Below, one piece after another: positions 17,201 to 23,105 of a stretch of DNA of 64,000 bases (position 1 is the first letter of the stretch; every line of letters starts with the position of its first letter). A model generated the notes under the pieces. That model saw only the letters and a program-made list of their open reading frames with translations, had not been told where the DNA came from and searched no databases. This DNA is from an uncultured Flavobacteriaceae bacterium (GTDB lineage: Bacteria > Bacteroidota > Bacteroidia > Flavobacteriales > Flavobacteriaceae): positions 62,001 to 126,000 of the forward strand of contig CANLVG010000008.1 in assembly GCA_947494565.1 (NCBI GenBank), written 5' to 3'. Position numbers and translations under genes: made by a program.

Positions 17201-19643
17201 ACTCAGCACCTGTAACATCATCTACTAACCGGTATACATAACCACTTACGGGATTGGTAACCGTAATATTTCCCGGGGTGTTACAAAGAATATCATTGTG
17301 GGTCTCTTGAACGTTTAAGGTGTTCTGAAAGACATTGAAATAGAAACGGCTGGTACACCCATTTTGATACGTGACCTGAAGGCGATATTTTCCTGCATTG
17401 GCCACCGTATAATTATTACCCGTACCCACTTGATTCCAAGTACAGGAAAGGTTTCTATTGGCACAGTCGTCACCTGCCGATGAGCAGCTTGCTTCATCAA
17501 GTTGTTCCCATAGAATGGTCTGTGCATCTATGATATTGACCTGTATAAGACGTGTGTCCGCGATACCGCAAAGAAATAACTTGGGTAACTCCGCATTATC
17601 GATACTACATTGCACGATTTCCCCTGCCAAATCATTGGTCAGGTCGGCGTCGGCATTTACGGTGTTGAAATATTCAATTACCGGATTTGGAATAAGACCG
17701 GCACCATAAGGCACTACATTAATAATCTCTTTGAAACCCTTGCAAGGATCCGCTACGATTTTGTCTACGATATAGGTGCCGACCGTAGTTACCGAAATGG
17801 TGCTCGGGTCATTATCAGGGTCCCCATCATCTGGGACCAAAGGATCCGAGGCATCAAAAATACCGTTTCCGTTGGCATCCAATTTCCAGACGTACTCGTC
17901 AAAATTATCCCCGGCATCTAGAAGAACACTGCTCCCACAAAGTTCTACCGTTCGTTCAAAGTTACAATCCGCTAGGTCATCCAATAAGAAATTCGTTGCA
18001 CCTGGGATAACAAAACCACAAGCATCAAAATCGGTAACGCTAGGGTCATCCGTCACAATTGCGGAGTTTTCTACACCTTGATAGGTGGAATAGGCCAAGT
18101 TTTGAATAAGGTCGGAACAAGCATTAATGAAATCAAAGCAGTTTTCGGCTACTTGAACCCTCATTCGAATGGTATATACCGGATCATCTTCATTGACCAG
18201 ATCATCAGGAACGGTAAAGACCAAGGTTTTTGTAGCTGCGTTGTACACGGGCTGAGCCATACCCGGGGGCAGAACGAAGTCTGAAGGAATGAAGTCGGTT
18301 CTTCCATCAGGGGGAGACGTGTTTAGGGGCAATACATCCCTGATGGTATAATTTGTAGCATCGTCATTACCGATGTTTTGAAAAGACAGTACATAATCAA
18401 GTTCTTGAGCAAGATTTACACCCATGCCCGTGATGTCATTGCCACCGATATCTTCTACACGCTTTTCCAATACAATGTTGGGGGCTATGATCTCTACGTC
18501 AAAAGAAGTAAAGAAAATGTCGTATTTGTCTTGCGAAGAACTGGCCCGAAGCACAGCACTTGTGGCGTCATTCGGGATAACGTTGTTGAACTGATTTGGA
18601 ACGGGAAAAAGGTCTACATCCCAGCCTAGGGTATTGATGCTATTCGGATTCCGCGTCGTTACAATATTGGGGTCAATAGTAATGTTCGAGTTGAAGAAAT
18701 TCGTGCTAAGGTTTTGGGTGCTGCTTAGCGGTGTAAAAGATCCATTGGCGTTGATGGCCAGACCATCTCCCGAAATCCTGTTGTCTCCCTCCAATGTAGC
18801 CACCGCGATGTTTGCATTTACGTCAAAAGGAGCAGGAAGTGTGGTAAAACCACTGATGGGGATATCTGTGGTTTCCCCTGATTTGATACCGGCATAACCA
18901 TCGAAAGTGGTGATGTATTTACTGCCCGGAAGGTTGGGGTTTTCATAAACAATGACCAAGGTCCATCCACCGGAGATACCTCCGGAAATACTACTGCCTG
19001 AACTTGCCCGTACATTGGCTACGGTATACTCACCATCAGGATTCGTTAGCCCGGTGAGAATAGCGGTGACATCTTTGTAACAGGCATAGGGGCTGTAATA
19101 TCCAAAATCGGCATCGCCGTCTCCATCAAAGAGAATTTCATCGGCGGTAAGGTCTTGATAAGCCCCGCCCGGCACCTGAAATTTGATGTCATCGATGGTG
19201 CTTCTATCCGGATTTACATATACGGCCGACCAGTATAATCCAGCGTAGCGTATTAAGGCACAGCCTTCATCCGGAACGTCCAGTAGGGCGCTACTTGAGC
19301 TGAACGTATTGGTATCACTATCAACATCAATATACTGCATATTGAGGTCGTCATTATAGTCCGAGGCACTTCCTGTAAGGTCATAAGGGTCTTCCGGTTC
19401 GGCGGCAGGGTAATTGGTGGTTACTTCCTCCCACCTTCTTCTACGCCTGTTCCAGACCCAGACGGTTTCTGTATAGGCATCTTGTTGTCTATTGACAATA
19501 TTGTTGGCGATAAACGTAAGTTCACCACGAATATCGGCTTCATAACGAACTTCAAAGTCATTTTTTACTTGTGAAAAGAGGGTATTTCCACATAGCAGTG
19601 CCAGAAACACAAGCAAGAGGACTTTCGGCAGGTTAATTTTCAT
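2247..19643 (-). CDS. sprB: Giant SprB-like gliding adhesin, T9SS type B sorting domain
   Basis: A 5798-residue secreted protein, one of the largest kinds of bacterial adhesin. In F. johnsoniae, SprB moves along the cell surface to drive gliding. Seen here: signal peptide (1-25); an N-terminal portion (about 26-540) that includes a DUF11-like segment near 390-520; a Cys-rich linker region; then from about residue 880 to 5600 a long array of about 85-residue SprB-type repeats with the pattern C...GGxxPYxYSxDG...GxYTxxVxDxxGC; and a C-terminal gliding-motility-associated sorting domain (about 5710-5798) with NFFTPDGDGQNDFW near its start. Two pairs of nearly identical long repeats lie inside (nt 5378-9016 and 11891-15406). 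Order with sprC-, sprD- and sprF-like genes supports the sprB name. It has its own candidate promoter and operator at 19749-19816. Confidence 0.85.
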   Translation of the reverse strand: MKINLPKVLLLVFLALLCGNTLFSQVKNDFEVRYEADIRGELTFIANNIVNRQQDAYTETVWVWNRRRRRWEEVTTNYPAAEPEDPYDLTGSASDYNDDLNMQYIDVDSDTNTFSSSSALLDVPDEGCALIRYAGLYWSAVYVNPDRSTIDDIKFQVPGGAYQDLTADEILFDGDGDADFGYYSPYACYKDVTAILTGLTNPDGEYTVANVRASSGSSISGGISGGWTLVIVYENPNLPGSKYITTFDGYAGIKSGETTDIPISGFTTLPAPFDVNANIAVATLEGDNRISGDGLAINANGSFTPLSSTQNLSTNFFNSNITIDPNIVTTRNPNSINTLGWDVDLFPVPNQFNNVIPNDATSAVLRASSSQDKYDIFFTSFDVEIIAPNIVLEKRVEDIGGNDITGMGVNLAQELDYVLSFQNIGNDDATNYTIRDVLPLNTSPPDGRTDFIPSDFVLPPGMAQPVYNAATKTLVFTVPDDLVNEDDPVYTIRMRVQVAENCFDFINACSDLIQNLAYSTYQGVENSAIVTDDPSVTDFDACGFVIPGATNFLLDDLADCNFERTVELCGSSVLLDAGDNFDEYVWKLDANGNGIFDASDPLVPDDGDPDNDPSTISVTTVGTYIVDKIVADPCKGFKEIINVVPYGAGLIPNPVIEYFNTVNADADLTNDLAGEIVQCSIDNAELPKLFLCGIADTRLIQVNIIDAQTILWEQLDEASCSSAGDDCANRNLSCTWNQVGTGNNYTVANAGKYRLQVTYQNGCTSRFYFNVFQNTLNVQETHNDILCNTPGNITVTNPVSGYVYRLVDDVTGAELRGGFSTVQSFDFGPGENGGYRVEMTQVDATGQPIPNACIFSTAAIGILERSVTYDVSATPATCAAGGTIGFQVTDADPNYEYEIRLDDGNPAPPPPANDPYFGQHPGGTLVDSETAQPDNNFTFNGLNPGNYFAIAKTSDGCIHVESVTIVDDADLELEARVSQHISCREGNIQMDSGGGKTPHTYAIWSYVDEGGTTVTSYPDVMSIPPSEYQSSQIFDILNPGDYTFVVVDRDNCYSFSNTVTIEFQPAADFNATSTTDVTCFGEATGEIQFNLVNANGYQLTYFLFNGTGFDENNYDLNNAIATNTTGLFPGLLAGDYAVVINQAKGSASCDYFEYHTIDTPSAALSATSALLQDYTCLLNGSIQAQNVTGGTPPYAYSIDGVNFVPDTTPGADTFTNLTDGTYTITIRDANNCLLPTNSITIDPLNEPTDLTFVSTIPGCPAQTSDVVVTVVDGNTPYVFDIIAPTPVPATNSSGNTADFDALAPGTYTFRVTDDKGCFYTEDFTIAPVNQISVSSQLDNNISCFNLTDGAATFYVGDFNTTYDYSIAGPATFSGTVETNATVPLTGLAAGTYTITVTDNETNCTATADVTIAAPPAALAITALDVTDLSCSALGTVPGSVTVTASDGWGSYEYELEDPLGATVGPQPTASFTGLTDTSGAYTVTVRDAGGCEVTQTFSLSPTVAPVLDVTANSLCYDSATGLILTASVTSGGEAPFQYRLNGGAYQSSADFTGLVPGSHTVEVIDNRNCTATASIDVFPTLTATASLVKDLDCSATPDAEISINITGGNPNFTYEVFRNTVSVQASTAVPGIPFSFFTTTAGVYEFVITDAESCTVTTNQVTVSPNTPPTAVEVLTAPLCATSADGAVELQITGGLAPYQIVFDGSAPSPQTTYAGLTAGTAYDYTVTDAKGCVLSDSVTLTAPSPVLPGTIDLVTGYRCDNASATIQAINYSGGTPGYTFSIDGVNFQPSDTFNTGITEGTYTITVRDANGCSEQTPPIVIDALDPPTDIAFAQTSPTCPAVTADVTLNVTDGTAPFNYEIIAPLADATDNGNNNVFSALAPGTYTFLVTDDKGCTLQRDYTVTDVDRVAVISQLTNNVSCLGTADGAFTFTVSDFITTYSYTVTNTAAATVQSQNNINTVTPVVVATLPADTYTVTVTDDTTNCTDTTTITIAPPPAALAITALDVTDLSCSALGTVPGSVTVTASDGWGSYEYELEDPLGATVGPQPTASFTGLTDTSGAYTVTVRDAGGCEVTQTFSLSPTVAPVLDVTANSLCYDSATGLILTASVTSGGEAPFQYRLNGGAYQSSADFTGLVPGSHTVEVIDNRNCTATASIDVFPTLTATASLVKDLDCSATPDAEISINITGGNPNFTYEVFRNTVSVQASTAVPGIPFSFFTTTAGVYEFVITDAESCTVTTNQVTVSPNTPPTAVEVLTAPLCATSADGAVELQITGGLAPYQIVFDGSAPSPQTTYAGLTAGTAYDYTVTDAKGCVLSDSVTLTAPSPVLPGTIDLVTGYRCDNASATIQAINYSGGTPGYTFSIDGVNFQPSDTFNTGITEGTYTITVRDANGCSEQTPPIVIDALDPPTDIAFAQTSPTCPAVTADVTLNVTDGTAPFNYEIIAPLADATDNGNNNVFSALAPGTYTFLVTDDKGCTLQRDYTVTDVDRVAVISQLTNNVSCLGTADGAFTFTVSDFITTYSYTVTNTAAATVQSQNNINTVTPVVVATLPADTYTVTVTDDTTNCTDTTTITIAPPPAALDFTFTNTDVTCAANSTVTVTPIGGWGGYEYQLENTVGPVIVYPYQTDNNFADVAAGSYTIYIRDAGNCIVSKPILVDPAETPSIAVDASSDYCFDTANQASLTITITDGVAPFTYSINGGGQIAAVGNPFTISNLIPGSYDVQVMDAYGCISNVLSETIAIQLNASAVVTKSLDCTVTPDATIDVNITNGYPPYATYEVSTNGGTTWGAPVAIVGSTFTYSASTAGTYDFRITDSLGCPVITQAVIDPIVSPDITSLVQTVDILCNGDNGATIVVNIDTSQGVGPFDISVLNTTTAASYGTQTAGLPAGTYEVTITDAKMCTDMETIVIAEPDPITYDVNLVPITCGGTGTNPGSISVENVAGGTPGFTYHLTGNNGYSASQIEPLGADYTFTILEFGIYEVDVVDDNGCSVLTTNIIASPPDDLDIDVSAVTANCATGGTAEVTVSTAILGTNYEFGILDTYAVPYASTYFPPDVANGPTRTFTGLTPGITYTFVVHDLTTNCYYFETAAAPINSPSSLTSSLDAINNVTCTGSNDGTVDFTIDNYDPGATEVTYEIFNSQSNLTTGITGSITPLPAVGTGVSETNVGPLSPGVYYILYSEVNGAFAGCTVSSAQFTITQSTNELDVTANLDNNDNCNLNAGQISAIGQFGTAPYEYQLTLSTDTAPTAATWAGTATNSFNVEGGDYIVYIKDAHDCIRFDPITVPTDPEPEITLIATNQCTADEGSFSVEITLDVAGISPSMISIDGSAPQNAPALVNAGDTMIINNLSSGPHSIALIDQNGCADTDPITLYPPVNISANITAEESCVPANAGEVTVTANGGSGTYSYTQITPAGPTNATGIFAGLTHSVAYTFEVEDTTTNCTETVSITLDTPDVPNFTLAKSDVSCFGGSDGSITVTLNPGNTDIPYLYSLDGGTTTQTSNIFLGRPQGLHNVTVISDKGCLDTQAITIDQPTELDISAVASVFSCDDAASTITVTVEDATPGNPSGTGPYLYSFDGGTNFQTGNTFDVPFGSPNVTVTVEDDNGCTDTVVVPVPVRDEVTAVINRTSAAIDCNNGQETIEIVPTSASGTYTYTELPSGNPVADPTNIVLTAPGTYTYEVLDTTTNCSVVVEHVIAPLVFIDVTATVDTDATCSDSTDGVILVTITGYTGTFDYEVLDATGAVVGGTLDSDNATSDPYVFNVSTTLGAGTYSVRIIETAFPECNDTSNNITIDAPEPLALQLISNVNANCNASDAIVTVQASGGTGPYTYGASQSGAGVPATFTFDETVELDPSVNLNWDIYVRDANNCIIAAPLAVTVDTDTVPDIALALDDECAAEGSFGITVSLDAVNFGVAPYTMSLDGNAFESIAAFPHTYNGLNAGPHSVEIRDANGCGETENMTINAELSISAVVVTQPTCSASDGVIEFTLTGGDASNAVTLLNAGTLTDTGLVPAGNRFNGVAFGDYIVRVTDTPLTPGSCIADAPVSLEEPTPVTLLAPTPVDVTCNGADDGSITVNLQPTAAGVNDNPPYTFEITDGTSTFTQTTNLFTGLAPGTWDITVTSNRNCVATQQTTINEPSVLDISAVASVFSCDDAASTITVTVEDATPGNPSGTGPYLYSFDGGTNFQTGNTFDVPFGSPNVTVTVEDDNGCTDTVVVPVPVRDEVTAVINRTSAAIDCNNGQETIEIVPTSASGTYTYTELPSGNPVADPTNIVLTAPGTYTYEVLDTTTNCSVVVEHVIAPFDFIDVTATVDTDATCSDSTDGVIQVTITGYTGTFDYEVLDATGAVVGGTLDSDNATSDPYVFNVSTTLGAGTYSVRIIETAFPECNDTSNNITIDAPEPLALQLISNVNANCNASDAIVTVQASGGTGPYTYGASQSGAGVPATFTFDETVELDPSVNLNWDIYVRDANNCIIAAPLAVTVDTDTVPDIALALDDECAAEGSFGITVSLDAVNFGVAPYTMSLDGNAFESIAAFPHTYNGLNAGPHSVEIRDANGCGETENMTINAELSISAVVVTQPTCSASDGVIEFTLTGGDASNAVTLLNAGTLTDTGLVPAGNRFNGVAFGDYIVRVTDTPLTPGSCIADAPVSLEEPTPVTLLAPTPVDVTCNGADDGSITVNLQPTAAGVNDNPPYTFEITDGTSTFTQTTNLFTGLAPGTWDITVTSNRNCVATQQTTINEPSVLAAAITDIIPFACDVNNAQQAAAIEVTITAGTGTPDYFYSVNGSAFQPTGGLVFTHDVNTAGNYNIAIRDANGCPFVMPTQVIDPVNTFTATVALSDAITCVNNREEVVITVTDDGNPHAYTYTLLPLGNPNGTQTGTTGNTATFELTAVGSYTFRITDTATGCYVDTAPYEIAPYDLIEVIATAVDPVICVGDDSGTLEIAISGYSGGYSYAVFNADGTPTPVSGNANTSTNPFLIPTGLSGGNYYVTVTETDLTSTLCNDDSNVITIVSPDMPLITAVTPLAPVTCSNDLGEILVDPSGGYPPYDIVLTNTTTGQIYTENDVLSFVFTGLSAGNFTVVVTDSARAPGCVVNDVEVLAPATQIVANATPLHTDLACFGDTTGTVTATVTGGGNGTYQYVLNYYDAAGTTIDFVSGGQSAPTFTGLGGGIYSVTVSDAWNCPVETNQVTIDEPTEVFASLIRTNPLTCEDGVEFELTAIGGRSGTYEYSLDNITWLPMTSNPMPLPATGTLGSGTHQYYVRDAIHLCAPAISNAITEDPIIPLELHIDDTAAFVNCNGDNTAIIYASANHGVGNYMFELYDNYAGSLADLNNLDYTQLNVANRIAGPTADGTFSGLVAGTYYVNVISGDCHANPQQVVIDEPEPLDFDVAATDVLCFGDENGTITVTPIAGSGGAGGYIYAISPNLNQFDTINTFTDLAPGDYTIIAQDQNGCFQVIERSIGEPTPITASAMVTPEICAGEENGMIDLTIGGGTAPYSTRLSTESDFVQDRVSFVNMASGGYILFVRDANGCEFDLGVTIDPGVNLNAAIEVIYECTGDSPDNYINMTFEDTSVMGDVLYALDSTDPSDLQLNPDFRNSTPGSHYIRVAHSNGCFQDISFEIEDFEPLTLTLEQFDINVITATAEGGREEYTYYFDDVNNGSDNTFRINRTDTYVVRVVDANGCEAMASIEMEFIDIEIPNFFTPDGDGQNDFWMPRNQEAFPEILTLIFDRYGREVYRLGLNDPGWDGIYNDSELPTGDYWYVIKLKGENDDREFVGHFTLYR
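5378..7198 (-). repeat. Tandem repeat A, second copy in the protein (1818-bp period)
   Basis: This block and 7196-9016 are direct repeats with a period of 1818 bp (606 codons). I can find only three substitutions between them: 6637 versus 8455, 6706 versus 8524, and 6708 versus 8526. They change the protein in two spots (IQVT/ILVT and DFID/LVFID). The copy edge is sharp at 5378. It encodes seven SprB-type units. Confidence 0.95.
7196..9016 (-). repeat. Tandem repeat A, first copy in the protein (1818-bp period)
   Basis: First copy in reading direction, residues about 3543-4149 of the adhesin, with the second copy following to about 4755. Similarity stops abruptly after position 9016, where base composition also changes. 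Both copies are far richer in G+C than the flanking parts of the same gene. Confidence 0.95.
11891..13657 (-). repeat. Tandem repeat B, second copy in the protein (1749-bp period)
   Basis: Direct repeat of 13640-15406 with a period of 1749 bp (583 codons). The translated copies are identical wherever I compared them. The 18-bp segment CCAATGCCGCTGGTGGCG occurs a third time at the far end (15389-15406), so the junction sequence encoding PPAALA brackets both copies and is the likely recombination point. Confidence 0.95.
13640..15406 (-). repeat. Tandem repeat B, first copy in the protein (1749-bp period)
   Basis: First copy in reading direction, residues about 1413-1995. It encodes seven SprB-type units, each with one Cys near its start and a GC/NC/SC motif at its end. 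Composition is GC-rich compared with the flanking diverged repeats at about 15410-16150 and 10880-11890. Confidence 0.95.
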
Positions 19644-19748
19644 TTGGTCGGCAAGTTTGATTAAGTCAAGTCCTCAGTGTTCCACTTGGAATTTTATACA
19701 CTATGTGGTATGGCATAGCGTACGCTAAAAACGAGACGGTATTACTAA

Positions 19749-19754
19749 CAAATA
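19749..19754 (-). promoter_or_regulatory. Candidate -7 element for sprB-like gene
   Basis: TATTTG on the minus strand (context AATATTTGTT, 7 of 8 to TAnnTTTG), about 105 bp before the ATG, exactly 30 bp downstream of the proximal TGTTGT repeat. The same hexamer and spacing recur before the sprC-like gene. Confidence 0.5.
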
Positions 19755-19784
19755 TTGTCCTTTAAGACGAAGGCCGGAATTTAT

Positions 19785-19816
19785 TGTTGTATCATGGTGG
19801 GATAATGTTGTGAAAG
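19785..19816 (-). promoter_or_regulatory. Paired 21-bp-spaced TGTTGT element upstream of sprB-like gene
   Basis: TGTTGTATC at 19785 and TGTTGTGAA at 19806 (plus-strand reading) form a direct repeat with start-to-start spacing of 21 bp, two helical turns. This is the geometry of LytTR-family operators (9-bp direct repeats, about 12-bp spacer, central GTT). The element is also found at 25525 and 45463. Binding protein is inferred, not shown. Confidence 0.55.
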
Positions 19817-20798
19817 CCTAAATTCTTAGGGTTTGACAAATTCTGGACGAGCTTATTTCATAGTGAACTCTATATGTAGAACAAGCTGAGAACCAGAGGT
19901 TTTTAAAGGTTGAAGAGGAATTTCATGAGATGAAAATGTGCTGTGGAGACCCAAGATTGACCTTGATAGGACGATGCTAAAAAGTATTTATAGGCCTCAA
20001 TTTTAGCAATCAAAATGGCAATTGCCTAACTGAAAAAGTTCATGCTGAATTGAATGGAAAAAGTGGTTTGGCAGCCGGGTGAAATACTTTGATTTCATTA
20101 TCAAAATGGATAACGGTCAGGTCTGACGGCCTCAGGCAAATTGTTAGAACGCCTGCTGCCTTTGTCCGGGTTGTCCTCGATTTGACAAATTTAATTTCTT
20201 TTGAAAGCCTAGTGAAGTAGTTTCGAGTTTGTTTGGTTCAAGAGAGAGACCGTTTTAGTAGGCTCGATGAACGGATGTTAGTTTTGGTAAGCATTGTGAA
20301 AAGGAAAAACGAAATAATCAAAAAGTGAGATTAATGGAAAGTAGTTAACGAAGACCAAAGACAGGTGTTGCAGTAGCGAAAAATTGAGAAGAAGGTTCAA
20401 GAAGGGAAGGACTAAAACAGTGTTGAAACTATCAAAGGAATCCAAAATTACAAGTAAAGGCCAAGAAGAAAGTTGGAAAACTTTGGATACTTGAGTACCA
20501 CAAAAAGAGCATTGCTCATCAAAACTCAATTTTGGAAAATAGCACCTCCTACTTGCATATCCTTTTGGGGATATTTTGTCATTGGAATAACTGACTCAGG
20601 AACCGAGATTTAAGCCTGGCTTACGGCAGTCGGGCATCGCGATTTGGTAAATTTGGTTTCCTACGAATATCTTTTGACCTTGCCTTTAATAGCGGACAGG
20701 TTTGCCAAAGCTTGTTTACTGCAGCGGAAGTTCTACATCCTATGGGTCGGTAGTTAACAATGCTGATTTATAGAGATGGTAAAAGTTCTAATCCGCAG

Positions 20799-23093
20799 TT
20801 AAGCAATCGCCTCTGACCTCACTCTCATTATCCACATCTTATCATCGTAGGCATCGTTCAATTTCGAGTAATAGGATATCAACGCATTGTTCCAAGATTC
20901 ATGTCGTTTCAGATAGACATACCTCCAGTTATTTTCGGGGTTGATGAAGTAACTCGCGCTAAGCCCGTATGAGTTTAATAATTTTACAAACCGATTGGCA
21001 TTATTGGGATTGGCGAAAACATTCGCAATAATATAGTATCCTTGGCCAATACCGTCTATTTTGTAAACACGTGATTTTAGATCACTCCTAGTGATTTTAT
21101 CGCGTTCAACAACTTTCGGCTCCAAGACATCGGTACTGTATTTCGATGATTTCTGCTGAAGCTTATCGACATTGCTCGCATAACGTTCATTGGTATAGCG
21201 GTTGTCAACGTTCATGATCCATAAATCATCGGTATAGGACCCGTTCATATTGCTTTTGTAGGCTGTTGCTGCTTCGCTCCAGGTATCATAGCGCTCTAGG
21301 TATACGTATTTTAGGCCGTTGTTCGGGTTGTCGATAAAGTCTGAATTAAACCCTTTTCGGTTTAGGGAAGTCATGAACTTATCCATGTACTTGCCCCCTT
21401 TATAGACGTTGGCGACTACATAATATCCATCAGTAACCCCTTCGAGGTTTTTGAATTTTCTACTTTTGATGACATCCCTGTTGGCTGCATTTATATAATC
21501 AGAAGACTGCGTATTGTCTTGAGCTGCGATGGCAGTTGTTGTATTGGAAGGGTCGGAAGATTGAATGGCACTTCTCCTTTGGGTCGGAAGTACCTTCTTC
21601 TCACGGGCACTTGCCACACTGTTAGGAACATCTTTGGTGTTTGTTTTATCTTGGACTACTGCGGTAGCGGTTCTTGTCGGGCGTGAATTCACTGTGTTGA
21701 CCGCGTCTTGTTGCACCGTGGATTTTTGATTTTCACGAGCCGTAGTGGCGGCAACGCTATTTTCCTGGTTTTCGGAGGTATAGTCGCTCGCGTTCGTTCT
21801 ATCGGTAGCGCGGGTGTTGCTTACAACATTGTTTTGTGTATTTTTCCCGGTTTTGAATAGGTCCTCCGCTCTTTTTTCCAAATCGGGTCGTGTTCCTTTT
21901 GTTTCGTTCCGGACCATACGCATGACCATTTCAAATCGGCGCTCAAGGTCATTTTGTCGATTGGCTTCCAAAGAATCTTGACGGAACATCAATTCGGCCA
22001 ATACCTCTTCGTTTTCGGCAAGTTTTCTTTTCAGTTCTTCCAACTCTTCATTGGCGGCCAATGCATCCACTTGCAATTCATTGTTTTCTGCAAGCTCATC
22101 TTCTGCTTCGAGCATCACACGATCTTCGGTCAAGTTCGGCGTAAACGAGTACGCAAAGGAAATCTCATGGGTAAGACCAAGATTGTTGAAATCCGTGCCG
22201 AAACCTTTTTCCATTGTATAACCTAATGACATTCTACGGTTGATGTTGAATCCGGCACCCGCGGATGCACCATAGAAGGTATCATAACCGCCTTGAAGCC
22301 ATCCCAGTTTTGGCAGGTCAAGAATCAAACTGCCTCCTAAGGAATAGTCGTTACTTTCATCTGTAATGGATTGATTCAAGGTGTTCAGCCGTACTCTGGC
22401 AAGCGGCATCAATCGTGCGCTTTCAAGCACACCATCCGCATTTTTAAACTGATGGGTATATTGTAAGTGAGCCGAATAGGTCTTATCTGAAAATTCAGTA
22501 AGTGTCTCACTGGTCTTTAAATTGTAATCAAAAAGGTTTTCGGCAAATACACCAAAATCAAATTGCCCATACGATAAATTGAATCCAGGTTGAAACGATA
22601 GAATATTGCTGTCTTCCGTACCGTTCAATCTAAAATCGTTCGGGTCGATAACGTCGACATCATTCCTATTCAGCCCGGTACTGTAGTAGGCAAGATTTCC
22701 ACCAAAAGTAAAGTTACTTTTATCACTTAGCTTGATGCCGTATGCGTAGTTGGCCAAGACCCCGATGTTCTGTACGGGTCCTAAACGTTGCGTATATAAG
22801 CTAAGACCAAGGCCACTTCGATCACCCATTCGACCACTATAACTCAAAAAGTAGGTTTGGTCGTTATCTTGAAATTGTACCGATTGGTTTCTGTGTAGAA
22901 GGTTAATGTATGATTTATCTTCACGAACAGTCGTAAAGGTTGGGTTTATCAAAAATCGATTAAACTTCAACAGGTTTTGTGGAGCAACCCGATATGGCAA
23001 AATAGGATCATCTTCTTGCGCATTGAGCACGCTGACCATGGTCAATGAAGAGAAGGCTATTAGGGACAATGCGAAGAGGTTTCTTAGTTTCAT
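20799..23093 (-). CDS. sprD: SprD-like protein: PorP/SprF barrel plus coiled coil and two SPOR-like domains
   Basis: A 764-residue envelope protein. It starts with a signal peptide (about 1-25, ending LNAQ), followed by a PorP/SprF-type beta-barrel domain (about 30-310). Then come a charged coiled coil (about 320-395, runs such as LEELKRKLAENEEVLAEL), a Thr/Asn/Ser-rich linker (about 400-540), and two related SPOR-like modules (about 545-625 and 670-760), each with GYYxxANVxxxxx and a Y(V)YLxRxxxWxxA pattern ending in D(D/K)xWIMxV. The same module opens the OmpA-family protein at 45617-48142. It lies 12 bp after the sprC-like gene and so is probably co-transcribed. Position between sprC- and sprB-like genes matches sprD; the exact role of the fused SPOR-like modules (possibly peptidoglycan or partner binding) is inference. 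Confidence 0.7.
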   Translation of the reverse strand: MKLRNLFALSLIAFSSLTMVSVLNAQEDDPILPYRVAPQNLLKFNRFLINPTFTTVREDKSYINLLHRNQSVQFQDNDQTYFLSYSGRMGDRSGLGLSLYTQRLGPVQNIGVLANYAYGIKLSDKSNFTFGGNLAYYSTGLNRNDVDVIDPNDFRLNGTEDSNILSFQPGFNLSYGQFDFGVFAENLFDYNLKTSETLTEFSDKTYSAHLQYTHQFKNADGVLESARLMPLARVRLNTLNQSITDESNDYSLGGSLILDLPKLGWLQGGYDTFYGASAGAGFNINRRMSLGYTMEKGFGTDFNNLGLTHEISFAYSFTPNLTEDRVMLEAEDELAENNELQVDALAANEELEELKRKLAENEEVLAELMFRQDSLEANRQNDLERRFEMVMRMVRNETKGTRPDLEKRAEDLFKTGKNTQNNVVSNTRATDRTNASDYTSENQENSVAATTARENQKSTVQQDAVNTVNSRPTRTATAVVQDKTNTKDVPNSVASAREKKVLPTQRRSAIQSSDPSNTTTAIAAQDNTQSSDYINAANRDVIKSRKFKNLEGVTDGYYVVANVYKGGKYMDKFMTSLNRKGFNSDFIDNPNNGLKYVYLERYDTWSEAATAYKSNMNGSYTDDLWIMNVDNRYTNERYASNVDKLQQKSSKYSTDVLEPKVVERDKITRSDLKSRVYKIDGIGQGYYIIANVFANPNNANRFVKLLNSYGLSASYFINPENNWRYVYLKRHESWNNALISYYSKLNDAYDDKMWIMRVRSEAIA

Positions 23094-23105
23094 TTAAGTT
23101 GGTTG

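Larger units (their letters stand above)
19644..20798. other. 1.15-kb spacer between sprD-like and sprB-like genes
   Basis: No convincing gene lies here; the only long open frame (20278-20529, minus) is a hydrophobic low-complexity translation without recognisable start context. The sprB-proximal end holds the paired TGTTGT element and TATTTG hexamer (19749-19816). The rest is AT-rich and shows nothing I can assign. Confidence 0.6.

Noticed and set aside
2247-19643. CRISPR-like or satellite array
   Set aside because: The repeats are long, in frame and protein-coding, with no short repeat-spacer structure.
20278-20529. 83-codon hydrophobic frame in the sprD-sprB gap
   Set aside because: No credible start context, biased Phe/Leu composition from AT-rich DNA, and no conserved motif.
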